64,000 nucleotides of DNA. It comes from Devosia indica. Lineage in GTDB: Bacteria; Pseudomonadota; Alphaproteobacteria; Rhizobiales; Devosiaceae. The DNA is taken from positions 50,121 through 114,120 of the forward strand of contig NZ_PYVZ01000015.1 in the NCBI RefSeq assembly GCF_003056405.1, given 5' to 3'. Shown piece by piece: positions 44,294-54,300 of the stretch (position 1 is its first letter; every line of letters starts with the position of its first letter). Below the pieces are notes generated by a model. The model ran no database searches, was not told the DNA's origin, and saw only the letters and a list, made by a program, of their open reading frames with translations. Both the position numbers and the translations under genes were made by a program.

Positions 44294-45280
44294 TTACTGG
44301 CTCTCCAGCAGGACCACCCGCCGATCCATCTGGTGCAACTCGTCCTCGCTATAGGCGGTGGGGTCGTCGGGTTCGAACGGTTCGGCTTCCCCTCGCGGCA
44401 GGAGTTCCAGTTCACCCTCATATCCCCCCTCGCGCAGCACCTTTGCGACGGCCTCCAGTCTGCGTTCCGACAAGGCCAGATTATAGGCATCCGAGCCAAT
44501 GGGATCGGTATGCCCGCTTAGTGAGAGACGATTGTAGTTGTCCGCGAGGACGCATTCGAGCAAGACCCGTGCGGCCTGCTCACCGGTGTCGGTAAACTGG
44601 GCGCTGCCGAATTCGAAATTGATGGGCAACGGTCGGAAGGTGGGGGTGAAGCCCCGGACGGAACTGAGAAATATGCCCCCGCATGTGCCGGCGCGGGTCC
44701 GAACGACTTCCAGCTGCGGCGCCAGCATCAGAGCCTCTGTCATGCGGTTGTGGATTGAACGGGTCTCCTCAGGCCCTGGATAGGGTGGCTGGCCATAGGC
44801 CTGGCAAACCGGCGCCTCACCGATGACGTTGATCGCATCCTGATACGACCGGGCCGCACGCTGGAATTCGTGGGGCTCCTTGCTTTCAAGCGCGATGGCC
44901 ATGGACAGATCGGCAATCCCGACCAGAACCTGCCAGGGCGCCCCGAACTGTTGGGCTGTCTCAAGCTCCAGTCTCAGTTCACGCGCCCCGGATCCCTCGT
45001 CGGCGCTTGCATAGGCCTGCTCGAGAAAGCGCAGGCTCACGATCTGCCCCGCGCAGAACAATGCCTGGTCGCCACAGCTCTGATCGGGCCCGTTGAGCGC
45101 GGCATAGGTCTGGGCCGCAACCTGCGCGCCCGCATCCGAGATCGCAAGACGCCGGACTTCGGCGTCGCACTCCTGGCTGGAAGCGGCCAGGGCAGGGCTG
45201 ACCGGAATGGACATGCCGGTGAGGGCAAGAGCAAGAAGCACCGGCGCGGCGAGAGCGAGTATGGGATTGACGTTAGACAC
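44294..45280 (-). CDS. Exported protein with C-terminal OmpA-like peptidoglycan-binding domain
   Basis: 328 residues from GTG 45280, five bases after GGAGG. Signal peptide (LAAPVLLALALTGMSIPVSPALA); N-terminal helical domain with scattered Cys (CDAEVRRLA, SCGDQALFCAGQ), possibly disulfide-bonded. The C-terminal ~110 residues are OmpA-like: FEFGSAQFTDTGEQAARVL, LSLSGHTDPIGSDAYNLALSERRLE, MDRRVVLLES. OmpA domains bind diaminopimelate in peptidoglycan, so this protein probably anchors to the wall. Second gene of the minus-strand caspase operon. Confidence 0.92.
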   Translation of the reverse strand: MSNVNPILALAAPVLLALALTGMSIPVSPALAASSQECDAEVRRLAISDAGAQVAAQTYAALNGPDQSCGDQALFCAGQIVSLRFLEQAYASADEGSGARELRLELETAQQFGAPWQVLVGIADLSMAIALESKEPHEFQRAARSYQDAINVIGEAPVCQAYGQPPYPGPEETRSIHNRMTEALMLAPQLEVVRTRAGTCGGIFLSSVRGFTPTFRPLPINFEFGSAQFTDTGEQAARVLLECVLADNYNRLSLSGHTDPIGSDAYNLALSERRLEAVAKVLREGGYEGELELLPRGEAEPFEPDDPTAYSEDELHQMDRRVVLLESQ

Positions 45281-45298
45281 CAAAACCTCCGGGCGCGG

Positions 45299-46366
45299 TC
45301 ACTGATGAATGGTCAATACTTTGAAGGTCCAGCCATAGCCTTCAGGAATGGCCGCTTCCTGGGGCGCGGTGGCTGCGATCAGAGCCCGGCCAAGCGGCTC
45401 TGTCGGGGACAGGGCGGCAAAGCCACCGGTGAGGTCAATGCCGGCCTCCCATGGTGGCGTATCGTCGGAGCCGCACAGGGCGTAGACGATGTCCTTGCCG
45501 GCGGGACCGGCCGCAATGACCTGGACCGGCGCACCGTCACCCGAAACCATGGCCGTTTCCTGCGCATCGAGCTGATTGTCGGTCTGGTCCGATGTCGGGA
45601 ATAACACATTGACGCTGTCATCCTCGGATACAGCTACGACCCAGAGGTGACAGGCGTCCAGTGCCGTGACGGCCATGGAGACCACATCGCCCACGGTATA
45701 CGCGCTCGCATCGGTGACCAGCATCGGCCCCCTGGGATGGACAGTTGCCGCAGTGTCCGGTTCGATGTCGGCAAGCCCTTCAGCGCTGTCGGCCTGCGCC
45801 ACGGTATGGATCACCTTGTCATAGGAGGCCACCTCGACCGCTTCGGGAATGGCGACCAGTGCCAGATCGCGCGCTATTGCTTCAGCGCCGCCCTCGATCG
45901 TCCGATAGGCTCCAGCGCCACTCAGGCTCTGGGGTGATATGAATTCCAGTGGTTCGGTCGAGGCGATGACCCGCACCAGCTCGGTCCCGGTGGGCCCCTG
46001 AGCGGTGATCTGGGCGGGCGCATCCGCGCCGGGAATGGCAAAGACCTTGCCGGGCTCGATAGCCATGGCCGGTTGAAAGGCGTTGGGAAAGAGCTGAACG
46101 GCGTTTCCCAACGGTCCGACCGCGATCACCGTCAGATAGGCGGGCTTGTTGGTCATGACAGAGAGATTGATGGTTTCGCCCTGGGCATAGATGTTGTCTT
46201 CATGGTCGACCCAGGCCGTCACTGTCAGGCTTCCTACCTGGGGCACAGGTGCCCCCGCCAATGCCTGCTGGGCCAAAGTGAGGTCGCGAGCAACCTCCTG
46301 GGCCTGTGCCGGGAGGCTCGCAGCAATCAATGCGGCCAGGAGGGTTACGAAGGTAAGGCGCTTCAT
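45299..46366 (-). CDS. Exported protein with two DUF4384-like domains
   Basis: 355 residues from ATG 46366 (MKRLTFVTLLAALIAASLPAQAQ signal peptide, cleavage after AQA). A longer open frame upstream is unlikely. Two similar beta-rich domains follow: VTAWVDHEDNIYAQGETINL ... LTVIAVGPLGNAVQLFPN, and TDASAYTVGDVVSMAVTALD ... LWVVAVSEDDSVNVLFP. The same domain type ends both caspases in this operon, so it may be a shared interaction module. No catalytic motif. First gene of the minus-strand operon. Confidence 0.88.
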   Translation of the reverse strand: MKRLTFVTLLAALIAASLPAQAQEVARDLTLAQQALAGAPVPQVGSLTVTAWVDHEDNIYAQGETINLSVMTNKPAYLTVIAVGPLGNAVQLFPNAFQPAMAIEPGKVFAIPGADAPAQITAQGPTGTELVRVIASTEPLEFISPQSLSGAGAYRTIEGGAEAIARDLALVAIPEAVEVASYDKVIHTVAQADSAEGLADIEPDTAATVHPRGPMLVTDASAYTVGDVVSMAVTALDACHLWVVAVSEDDSVNVLFPTSDQTDNQLDAQETAMVSGDGAPVQVIAAGPAGKDIVYALCGSDDTPPWEAGIDLTGGFAALSPTEPLGRALIAATAPQEAAIPEGYGWTFKVLTIHQ

Positions 46367-46538
46367 TCTGTGTCCCCATTCTACAAGCCCGACACCCGGG
46401 CGATGCAGAAACATAGCGGCCAATCGCGCTACACTTCCAATACTTGTTCCGCGTAGCTCTCCCATCGATTTGGAGCCCCCCGGAACACTTGCTGCTTGTC
46501 TGGCGTGGTCGAGGGTGCTTGGATTGTCCGGACCGACC
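46367..46538. promoter_or_regulatory. Divergent promoter region of the caspase locus
   Basis: 172 bp separate the first genes of the minus-strand (DUF4384/OmpA/caspases) and plus-strand (small genes/giant caspases) operons. Both promoters should be here, allowing joint control. I see no clear palindrome or consensus boxes. Confidence 0.45.
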
Positions 46539-47126
46539 ATGCAGGACTTTGCCACTGTGGATGCCGATACTGTACGCAATCTTGATTTTATGGAAGCCGT
46601 CCACCGGATGAAGGCAGAGTTTTATAGATCGGTTATTGCAACGGCCGAGACGACGGACCTCTCAACACTTCATGTGCTGCGACAGGAACCACTTTATCAA
46701 CTTGCCGAATTCCTGTTCTCTCTCAAGGCCAATGAGATCGTCTCCGCGCAGGGGCTGGAAAGGTTGGCGCAATTGCACAACCAGCATCTCGCCGCTATCG
46801 GGCAGGATCCCGTCCGGATGCGCGAATTCGGCCTGACACCGGAGCGATTGCAGGCGGCCCTGTTCGCCGATGATCAACTGGCCAAACTGCACGCCAATTT
46901 TTTAACCAGTGCCGCAATCGATCAGTCCGACCTGGCCCGGCTCCTGGTAGCGGTCATGTCACCCGAAACCTGCCGCAAACTGCTCGTCGCGGCAGATGCT
47001 GCCGGCTTCGTAAAACGGCAACGTTCCCCCTATGGGGCAATGCTGATCCGCAGCACCGGGGTGCTGGAGACAATTCTGGAAAAGGTTCTTGGGGAGGCAC
47101 GACGCAATGTTTGTCCAGCGTCCTGA
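46539..47126 (+). CDS. Soluble helical protein, possible winged-helix regulator of caspase locus
   Basis: 195 residues from ATG 46539; the open frame extends upstream but only as non-protein-like sequence. No signal peptide or membrane segment, unlike the exported products around it. The C-terminal part (AADAAGFVKRQRSPYGAMLI then RSTGVLETILE) resembles a winged-helix wing and recognition region, so a local transcription regulator is possible, but no family is recognised. Overlaps the next gene by 20 bp. Confidence 0.65.
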   Translation: MQDFATVDADTVRNLDFMEAVHRMKAEFYRSVIATAETTDLSTLHVLRQEPLYQLAEFLFSLKANEIVSAQGLERLAQLHNQHLAAIGQDPVRMREFGLTPERLQAALFADDQLAKLHANFLTSAAIDQSDLARLLVAVMSPETCRKLLVAADAAGFVKRQRSPYGAMLIRSTGVLETILEKVLGEARRNVCPAS

Positions 47127-47487
47127 CCGCGTTTGGCTGACCGCGATCGTACTGGCACTCGCCTGGGTGCCTCCAGCCCTGGCCGATCTCAGGGGCATTC
47201 CTGCTGCACCCCCGCCGCTGACTCGAACCGACACGAGGTTGGTCGCCGAAAACCCCGCGCTTGCCGCCATCGCCACCGATCATCCATGGTTGCTGCGAAC
47301 CGTGCTGCGGGGCCTGGCCCCAGATGGCGTAACGCCCCGGGAAACCGGCGTCCGCCCCGTACCATCTGCCACGGATTTGAGGACGATCAAGGACAATCCC
47401 GCGCTTGGTCAGCTCTGGCGTACCAACCCATCGGCGTCCCTGAACCTGTTGCAACTGATCCGTCTGGCCGGACAGACGTCCAGATAG
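47107..47487 (+). CDS. Small exported protein of caspase locus, unknown function
   Basis: 126 residues from ATG 47107 with GGGGAGG upstream. N-terminal signal peptide (VWLTAIVLALAWVPPALA) then a Pro-rich short mature protein with two similar stretches (TRLVAENPALAAIATDHPWL and LRTIKDNPALGQLWRTNPSA), an internal repeat of about 25 residues. No family recognised. It directly precedes the first giant caspase gene (25-bp gap). Confidence 0.7.
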   Translation: MFVQRPDRVWLTAIVLALAWVPPALADLRGIPAAPPPLTRTDTRLVAENPALAAIATDHPWLLRTVLRGLAPDGVTPRETGVRPVPSATDLRTIKDNPALGQLWRTNPSASLNLLQLIRLAGQTSR

Positions 47488-47512
47488 CGCGTGATGTGGT
47501 GGAGGCCCTGAG

Positions 47513-50500
47513 ATGGACGAGAGCTACGATGCGAGGACAGTCATGAAGCCGGTCTGCGAGCATAGAGGTATAGCTCGTCGCGGTTCGCGTGGGCCGCGCG
47601 TCAATCGCCTTGCCATCGGCATACTGGCAGCAATTCTCACATGTGTTGCCGCACCGGTCCTTGCCGATCCGGCGACCGTGAGAATGCAGAGCATGCTCTC
47701 CATTCTCGGATATGAACCGGGCGATGTTGACGGCGCCATGGGTCCCAAGACGCAGGCAGCAGCCACCGCCTTCCGCATCAAGCAGGGCCTTGGCCCCGAT
47801 GTGGAAGGTGAGGCTCTGCTAGAGGCGCTGCGATCCGGGATCGGGGACGTCGTGGCTAAGGAACAACTCAGCCGGGAGGCGCCCGTCGCCCTTGCCCCGT
47901 CCAGCTTCACCGACCTCCAGTTCATACAGCCACTGCGTGCCGAGAACCTGCTTGCAACGGGCAAATGCGAGGGCGCGCACCTGTTCCGGCTGGATTCTCT
48001 TGAACCTCTGGGCGTTGTCACCTCCTCTTTTTGCCGTAAGGTGCTGGGCGTGGTCGAAGCCAGCAAAGCGGCAGTCGTCGCTCACAATGGTGGTAGCATC
48101 GCCTTGCAGGACCTGCGGACCGCCCAGACCCTGGAAATGCTGAGGTTTACATCAGGCGATTTCATCTCGGCCGGAGCCGTGCATGAGAGAACCGAGCAGG
48201 TGGCCTTCGTCACCGGCTACGGAAAAGCGCTGCACACGCTGTCGCTCTCTCCGCCCTATGCGGAAAGGACTATCGGCAAGGTTGCCGGGGAGGAGGAGGT
48301 GTACGACATCACCTTTTCCCCTGACGGCCAATATGCGCTGACGACCTCCGACACTCTCGCTCAGGTGTGGGACCTGGAGCGTGGCCGGTCCCTGCGGACC
48401 TATGACTATGCGCGGATCGGGGCTCTCTCGTCCTCTCATCTCGCTCTGCTCTTTGCTTCTGAAGACGATACCGCCTGGGTGGAGGTACGCAGCATTGCTG
48501 ACGATGCGCTGATCGCCCGAAGTCCATACTTTCCGCTTGGGACACACTACTCCAATGGCCGGGGTGTCGATGGCAGCTACTTCCTTGATTTCGTCGATGA
48601 TGGACAAAGCGTCGTTCTGTTCGGCGGCCAGGCCGAGGCGGGTAGCACCGAGCTGCTGAAGTGGGCCGTTGACAGCCAGGAGATTTCCTCCACGCCCCTG
48701 CAAGCGCCGTTTGACGGCTACGCCACGATCGATAGAGCACAAAACCGCCTGCTTGTGGCCGATGCCGGTGGCGTGCGGTCCATCGATCTGTCGGGCCAGG
48801 GGGACATCATCAGCCGCGACGTCAGCCGCGGGGTCCAGACCATGGCCATCGGGGCGCGACCCGATGGCGGTCAACTGGCCATCATGGGCGCCGTCCCGTC
48901 CCAGACATCGGCACCACTGGAGTTGGTACTTTTTCTGCTCGACGCCGACAATGGCGAGGTTCAGTCCATTCCCCTGGGCGTACCGGTCTATAGCAGCAGT
49001 TGCTTCAGCTGCGAAACGTCGCGCAAATTGCTTTACCTGCCGGGCAATGATCGCGTTCTGTTCTCCGACAGCGGCAAAATCACCGTGGTAACGCTCAGTT
49101 CGGCCCAGGTGCAAACCGTACTCGAAGACATCTCTTACGAGAGCCAGTTCGCGGGGCTGGCACTTTCCCCTGACGGCACTCAATTGGCCCTGGGCCGCGC
49201 TGATGGCATAACCTTGCACTCGACAGCAGACTGGTCCGTGGTCGGCACGATAGAGCACGACTTCGACAAAGTGTTTGGTATGCCCATGCACTATGTCGAT
49301 GGCGGCAAGAACCTGTTGATCGGTTCCAACAAGCGCATAGATGTCTTCTCCGTCCATTCAGGGCAGCGTCTGCTGACGGCGCCCTTCGAATTACGCGCCC
49401 AGGGGCAGCATTATACGCTTCAGGCCAATTTCATCGCGCCGATGGGCCAGGGGCCGGAGCGCTACCTGATCGGCGGGAATGCCATCTGGGGCATAGGAAA
49501 GGTCTGGGTTTACGAAAACGGCAGGCTGCGTGACCTTTCCGACCGCCCAAGCGATCTGCTCCGGTCCGGCAATTCGGGCTACGTGGCGGCCCTTGCCGAC
49601 GACACCTTCAGCTATGATGACGGCAATACGGTCGTCGGCATTGATACCGATACCAGCGGTCAGTTCCTGCTGACCCGCCATTCGGGCACGGTGGCGGGCA
49701 CGGTGGCTTTGCCCGATGGCCGGTTCGTAAGCGTCGGCAATGCCGGCGATCTTGTCTTTCTCCGTCTCGACCTAGAGCAACGCGAGGCAGCAGAGCTCAT
49801 ACGCACCCAGCTCTTTGGCCCTCTGGACTGGGTGTCCTATACTTCAGAAGGTTTTTTTGTGTCGTCCGGCATTGGCGACAGGCAATTGCTGATCCGCAGC
49901 GGCCGCGAAAACGTTTCGCCGATCGAGACCGTCTATGATGCGCTTTACCGTCCCGATCTTGTGGCGGCCAAACTGCTTGGCGACCCGCAAGGACTGGTGC
50001 TGGCCGCAGCGGCGCAACTGGATATCGAAGCAGTCATCGATAGCGGCCTGGCGCCTAATGTCGCGATCTCAGGCCTGGACGACGGTACCGAGGTCGATGC
50101 AGACAGCATCACCGTGAATGCTTCCATTACCGACCGTGGCGGCGGCATCGGCAAAGTCGAATGGCGCGTGAATGGCATCACGCTGGGGATTGAGGAGCGG
50201 GGCTTTGACCGTCTCTCACCCCAGGCGGACCTTGTGATGGCGCAGGCTGTCGCGGTGAGCCAGACGCTCTCACTGGATCCGGGCGATAACCTCATCGAAG
50301 TGCTGGCATATAATGAAAGTGGCCTCGTCGCTTCCGAGCCGGCCTCGGTCATGGTCAAGTGGAACGGGGCCTCGTCCATGGCACCACCCAGACTGCACGT
50401 TCTGGCCGTCGGCGTGGATGATTACTACGATAGCCGTCTCAAGCTCAATTTCGCGGCGTCGGACGCAAGGGCCGTTGGTGAGGCTTTCCGCGCCGCCGGT

Positions 50501-51358
50501 GAGAAACTGTATCAGAGTGTCGAGGTCACCACTGTGCTCGACCAGGCCGTCACGGCCAGCAATCTGGGCCAGGTTTTTGCTGACCTTTCAGACAAGGTAC
50601 GTCCGCGCGACGTCTTTGTCCTGTTCATGGCCGGGCACGGCAAGACCCTGGACGGGCGCTATTATTTCCTGCCACACGATTTTCGCTATACCGACGAAAG
50701 CTCGATCGCTGCAGGCGGCATCGACCAGGACCAGTTCCAGGAGTGGCTGGCGCTGATCCCGGCCCGCAAATCGATGCTGCTGTACGACACCTGCGAAAGC
50801 GGCAGCCTGACCAATGGAGCAGCCTCGCGTGGACTTGAGGAGGTGGCGGCCCTTGCGCGGCTGACGCGGGCCATGGGCCGAACAATCCTGTCTGCCTCGA
50901 CCGACAACGCACCCGCCATCGAGGGCTACAATGGTCATGGTGTGTTCACCTATGCCCTTCTCAAGTCCCTGGAGGAAGGCGACAGCAACGGCGATGGCAG
51001 TATCGAGGTCACAGAACTTGCCGGTTCGATCGATCTCCTGGTGCCGCAAATCTCCTTTGACGCCTTCCGGCTGCGCCAGGTGCCGCAGATGTCGATCGTC
51101 GGATCCAGTTTCCCTGTGGTGCAGACCATGGCCGTATTGGGCGAGATATCGCCACCCGTAAACCACACGCCGAGCCATGTGGTGATCACCGATACCAAAC
51201 TGCGCGGCGAACCTGCCGAGGTGGGAGCGGCGCTGGGCCAAGTCGCTCCGGGTACGCTGGTGCGGGTTGTGTCCCAGAGCGATGGGTGGAGCGAGATCGC
51301 CAGGGAGGGGGTGATCCTGGGATTTGTCCGGTCGGCAACACTGGCAGCCATGCTATAG
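47513..51358 (+). CDS. Giant exported caspase: peptidoglycan-binding, WD40-like propeller, Ig-like, C14 and SH3-like domains
   Basis: 1281 residues. Start ATG 47513 (TGGAGG 8 bp upstream) or the in-frame ATG 47543 (AGGA upstream); both keep the signal peptide (RLAIGILAAILTCVAAPVLA). Order: peptidoglycan-binding_1 (MLSILGYEPGDVDGAMGPKT), beta-propeller of WD40-like blades (~130-800; e.g. LALSPDGTQLALGRADG), a linker with ALYRPDLVAAKLLGDP, an Ig-like domain (ITDRGGGIGKVEWRVNGITL), C14 caspase (LHVLAVGVDDYYDSRLKLNF; His1042 in MAGHGKT, Cys1094 in YDTCESGS), and an SH3-like tail (LVRVVSQSDGWSEIAREG). Within C14 an EF-hand loop, DSNGDGSIEVTE (1157-1168), is complete. Likely a wall-associated protease that may respond to Ca2+ and to propeller ligands (inference). 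Confidence 0.93.
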   Translation: MDESYDARTVMKPVCEHRGIARRGSRGPRVNRLAIGILAAILTCVAAPVLADPATVRMQSMLSILGYEPGDVDGAMGPKTQAAATAFRIKQGLGPDVEGEALLEALRSGIGDVVAKEQLSREAPVALAPSSFTDLQFIQPLRAENLLATGKCEGAHLFRLDSLEPLGVVTSSFCRKVLGVVEASKAAVVAHNGGSIALQDLRTAQTLEMLRFTSGDFISAGAVHERTEQVAFVTGYGKALHTLSLSPPYAERTIGKVAGEEEVYDITFSPDGQYALTTSDTLAQVWDLERGRSLRTYDYARIGALSSSHLALLFASEDDTAWVEVRSIADDALIARSPYFPLGTHYSNGRGVDGSYFLDFVDDGQSVVLFGGQAEAGSTELLKWAVDSQEISSTPLQAPFDGYATIDRAQNRLLVADAGGVRSIDLSGQGDIISRDVSRGVQTMAIGARPDGGQLAIMGAVPSQTSAPLELVLFLLDADNGEVQSIPLGVPVYSSSCFSCETSRKLLYLPGNDRVLFSDSGKITVVTLSSAQVQTVLEDISYESQFAGLALSPDGTQLALGRADGITLHSTADWSVVGTIEHDFDKVFGMPMHYVDGGKNLLIGSNKRIDVFSVHSGQRLLTAPFELRAQGQHYTLQANFIAPMGQGPERYLIGGNAIWGIGKVWVYENGRLRDLSDRPSDLLRSGNSGYVAALADDTFSYDDGNTVVGIDTDTSGQFLLTRHSGTVAGTVALPDGRFVSVGNAGDLVFLRLDLEQREAAELIRTQLFGPLDWVSYTSEGFFVSSGIGDRQLLIRSGRENVSPIETVYDALYRPDLVAAKLLGDPQGLVLAAAAQLDIEAVIDSGLAPNVAISGLDDGTEVDADSITVNASITDRGGGIGKVEWRVNGITLGIEERGFDRLSPQADLVMAQAVAVSQTLSLDPGDNLIEVLAYNESGLVASEPASVMVKWNGASSMAPPRLHVLAVGVDDYYDSRLKLNFAASDARAVGEAFRAAGEKLYQSVEVTTVLDQAVTASNLGQVFADLSDKVRPRDVFVLFMAGHGKTLDGRYYFLPHDFRYTDESSIAAGGIDQDQFQEWLALIPARKSMLLYDTCESGSLTNGAASRGLEEVAALARLTRAMGRTILSASTDNAPAIEGYNGHGVFTYALLKSLEEGDSNGDGSIEVTELAGSIDLLVPQISFDAFRLRQVPQMSIVGSSFPVVQTMAVLGEISPPVNHTPSHVVITDTKLRGEPAEVGAALGQVAPGTLVRVVSQSDGWSEIAREGVILGFVRSATLAAML

Positions 51359-51380
51359 GTGTGGACGGAGGAGAAGAGCC

Positions 51381-54300
51381 ATGCGCAAAAGGGTTCTGAG
51401 ATGGCTTGGCCGGGCGCTTGCGGTCGCCCTGCTTATTTCTACTCCTGTCCAGGCTTTCGATCAGACCACCTACGAACTTCAGGTGCTGCTGACAGAGCTG
51501 GGGTATGAGCCCGGACCGGTCGACGGGCTCAGCGGTCAGCGCACGCGCGACGCTCTTGAGAGGTTTGCGACCGAACACCAACTGATCGGTGATACGGATC
51601 CGGCAGAAATCCTGCAGCAGCTTCGCCAACTGGCATCCGGCGGCGTCAGCCAGACAACCGGCCTTGCCATCGAGATTATGCCTCAGATCGGTCTGAGCAC
51701 CACGATTGCCGTGTCCCCGGACGGCAGGCTGATCGCCGCCTCAGATCACGGAGGCCAGATCGCTATCGCGGATCTGGCCACTGGTCGCGTCTTGCGAACC
51801 TTGGTGGGGCACGGGGAAGGCGTCGCTGATATTGCCTTCTCCTCCGATGGCTCCACCCTGGCCTCAGCTAGCCGAGATGACACGGCCCGTCTCTGGGACG
51901 TGGCGAGCGGAAGGTTGCTTCATATCCTTCCATTGCCGGATGACGGCCGGAGTGTGGCATTCAGCCCTCAAGGATCCGAGCTGGCGACAGCAGGGCTTTT
52001 TAGCGAGGTTCAGTTTTGGAGTGTCAGAACCGGTGAGCGCCTGAGAGTGCTCAAGCCCAAGCAAGGCCTTTCAAACCTGTTCTTTATGGATGGTGGCCGT
52101 CAATTGCTCGCTACGACCTTCTCCTCCATCGAGATCTGGGATCTCTCCCGTGAGAGAGTTCTACTGAAAATTGGACCGGATCTTGATATGGATTCCTATA
52201 TCAGTCATGGCGACCTCTCGCCGGATGGCAGATTTTTTGCCGCCTCGGTCGGGAAAGAGGACGTCGTGGTTTGGGACCTGGCGAGCGGTCGTGAGAACAC
52301 CCGCTTTTCCGCCGACGACTATACGCCACTTGTTTTCCTCCCGAACGGCCAGAGCATCCTTTCAAGAGTCGACGGAAAGCTACAAGTCCGATCCGCCCAG
52401 ACAGGCCAGTTCATCCGGGAACTGCCCGGTTCAGGCGCGGGAATGGCACGCACGCCCCAAGGACAGCTCGTGCTTGCCGGTAAGACTATGCGGGTCGTCG
52501 ATCCGGAGACCGGCAACACTATGTCGGAGATCGACAGCAAAACTGTCGGACAGGGGCTGGGAAGCTTTGCTGCCGATTCCAGCACTATCGAGATCGTTTC
52601 TCACGAGGGATTGCGGAGCCTGGATGTTCGCACGGGCCAAATGGGCCCCCTTTCGGCGTTCGACCGAAAGGGCTCCCATTTTACAACCGCAGCTGACACA
52701 ACGGTCTTCTATAGTGAGGGGAAGGTTCTTTTTTGGGATAACCCAACCCATTCCTTAAGAGCAACTGCGGAGTTTGACGCTGCGGCGCTGGACGTTTCTC
52801 CCGATGGCCGAATTGTTGCCGTCACGTCCGCTGATTGGAAGTCGGTCTCCCTGATCGACGCGACTTCTGCCGCTCTATTGCATCGTATCGACCTGGCTGA
52901 TCATGTCCACGGTGTCTCCTTTTCACCTGACGGCGAATTGGTCGCGTTGACAACTTTTCACGAAACGGTCCTCGCGAGGTCAGCGACCGGCCAGGTCCTG
53001 CACCGATCAGGCAAGGGCGGCGACGTGCCCACCTTTTCGCCGGAGGGCCGGCTGTTGGTCACCCGTCGACTGGCAGCCACTTCCTCCGAAGACGGCGATT
53101 TGCTGATTTGGGAGACGGCTACCGGGCAGCTTATGCGCACCATAGAGGCGGGAAACGACGAGATCACCGCCTTCGCATTCTCCCCGGATGGCCAGGAGTT
53201 GGCGAGCCTGGGCAATAGCGGCCTGATCAGAATTCGCCACGCCACCACGGGACAGTTGCTGCGGACCCTACCGAACCGGTTCGGAGGCGGTCGGGGTCAG
53301 CTCGCCTATTCGGCCGACGGCCGCACCTTGGCGGCCGCCCTTACTTGGAGCGGACAGGTGCAGCTATGGGACCCCAAACAGGGCGAACTTCTGGCGCAGT
53401 CCTTTGCATTCAAGGACGGTGAATGGGTCACGTTGACGCCCGAAGGCTTCTTCACCGGCTCCGAAAGCGGCGCGCGCCATCTTGCGGTGGTGCGCGGACT
53501 TCAATCCTATTCGATCGACCAGCTCTTCGAAGCGCTCTATCGTCCCGATCTTGTCGCTGCCAAACTGGCGGGCGACCCCGACCTACTTTTTTCTGACGCC
53601 GCCGGCCAGATCGACCTCGAGGTCGTCCTCGACACTGGTGCCGCCCCTGGTATCGACATCGCAAACCTCGAGGACGGGGTTATCGTGGACACAGACAGGA
53701 TCGAGGTATCGGCCCTGGTCACGGATCGGGGGGGCGGCATTGGCAGGGTCGAATGGCGTGTCAACGGTGTTACGCTGGGCCTGGACTCCCGCGGCTTTGA
53801 CCGGCTCTCGTCCCACGCCGGGCAGATAGGACCGGTGCCTATCGAGATCACCCAGCTTCTCACGCTTGATCCGGGAACCAATCTAATTGAGGCCGTCGCC
53901 TACAACCGGGAAGGCCTGATCTCGTCGGCACCTTCTCGCGTTACCGTCACCTGGGATGGACAATCCGCTTCAGAGCCGCCGACCCTGCATGTCCTGGCGG
54001 TAGGCGTCGACGAATATCATGACAGCCGACTGCGTCTGAACTTTGCCGCCAGCGACGCGACTGCCGTCGGCGAAGCATTCAGACGTGCCGGAGAGGGACT
54101 CTATCAGAAGGTAGAAGTAACGACCCTGCTCGACGCGGCAGTAACCTCGTCCGGCTTGGCTGAGGCATTCGAAGCCCTTTCCGCCCGGGTTCGAACGCGC
54201 GATGTGTTTGTCCTGTTTATGGCCGGACACGGCAAAACACAGGACGGTCAATATTACTTTCTGCCACAGGACTTCCGCTATGTGGACGAAACGTCGGTGG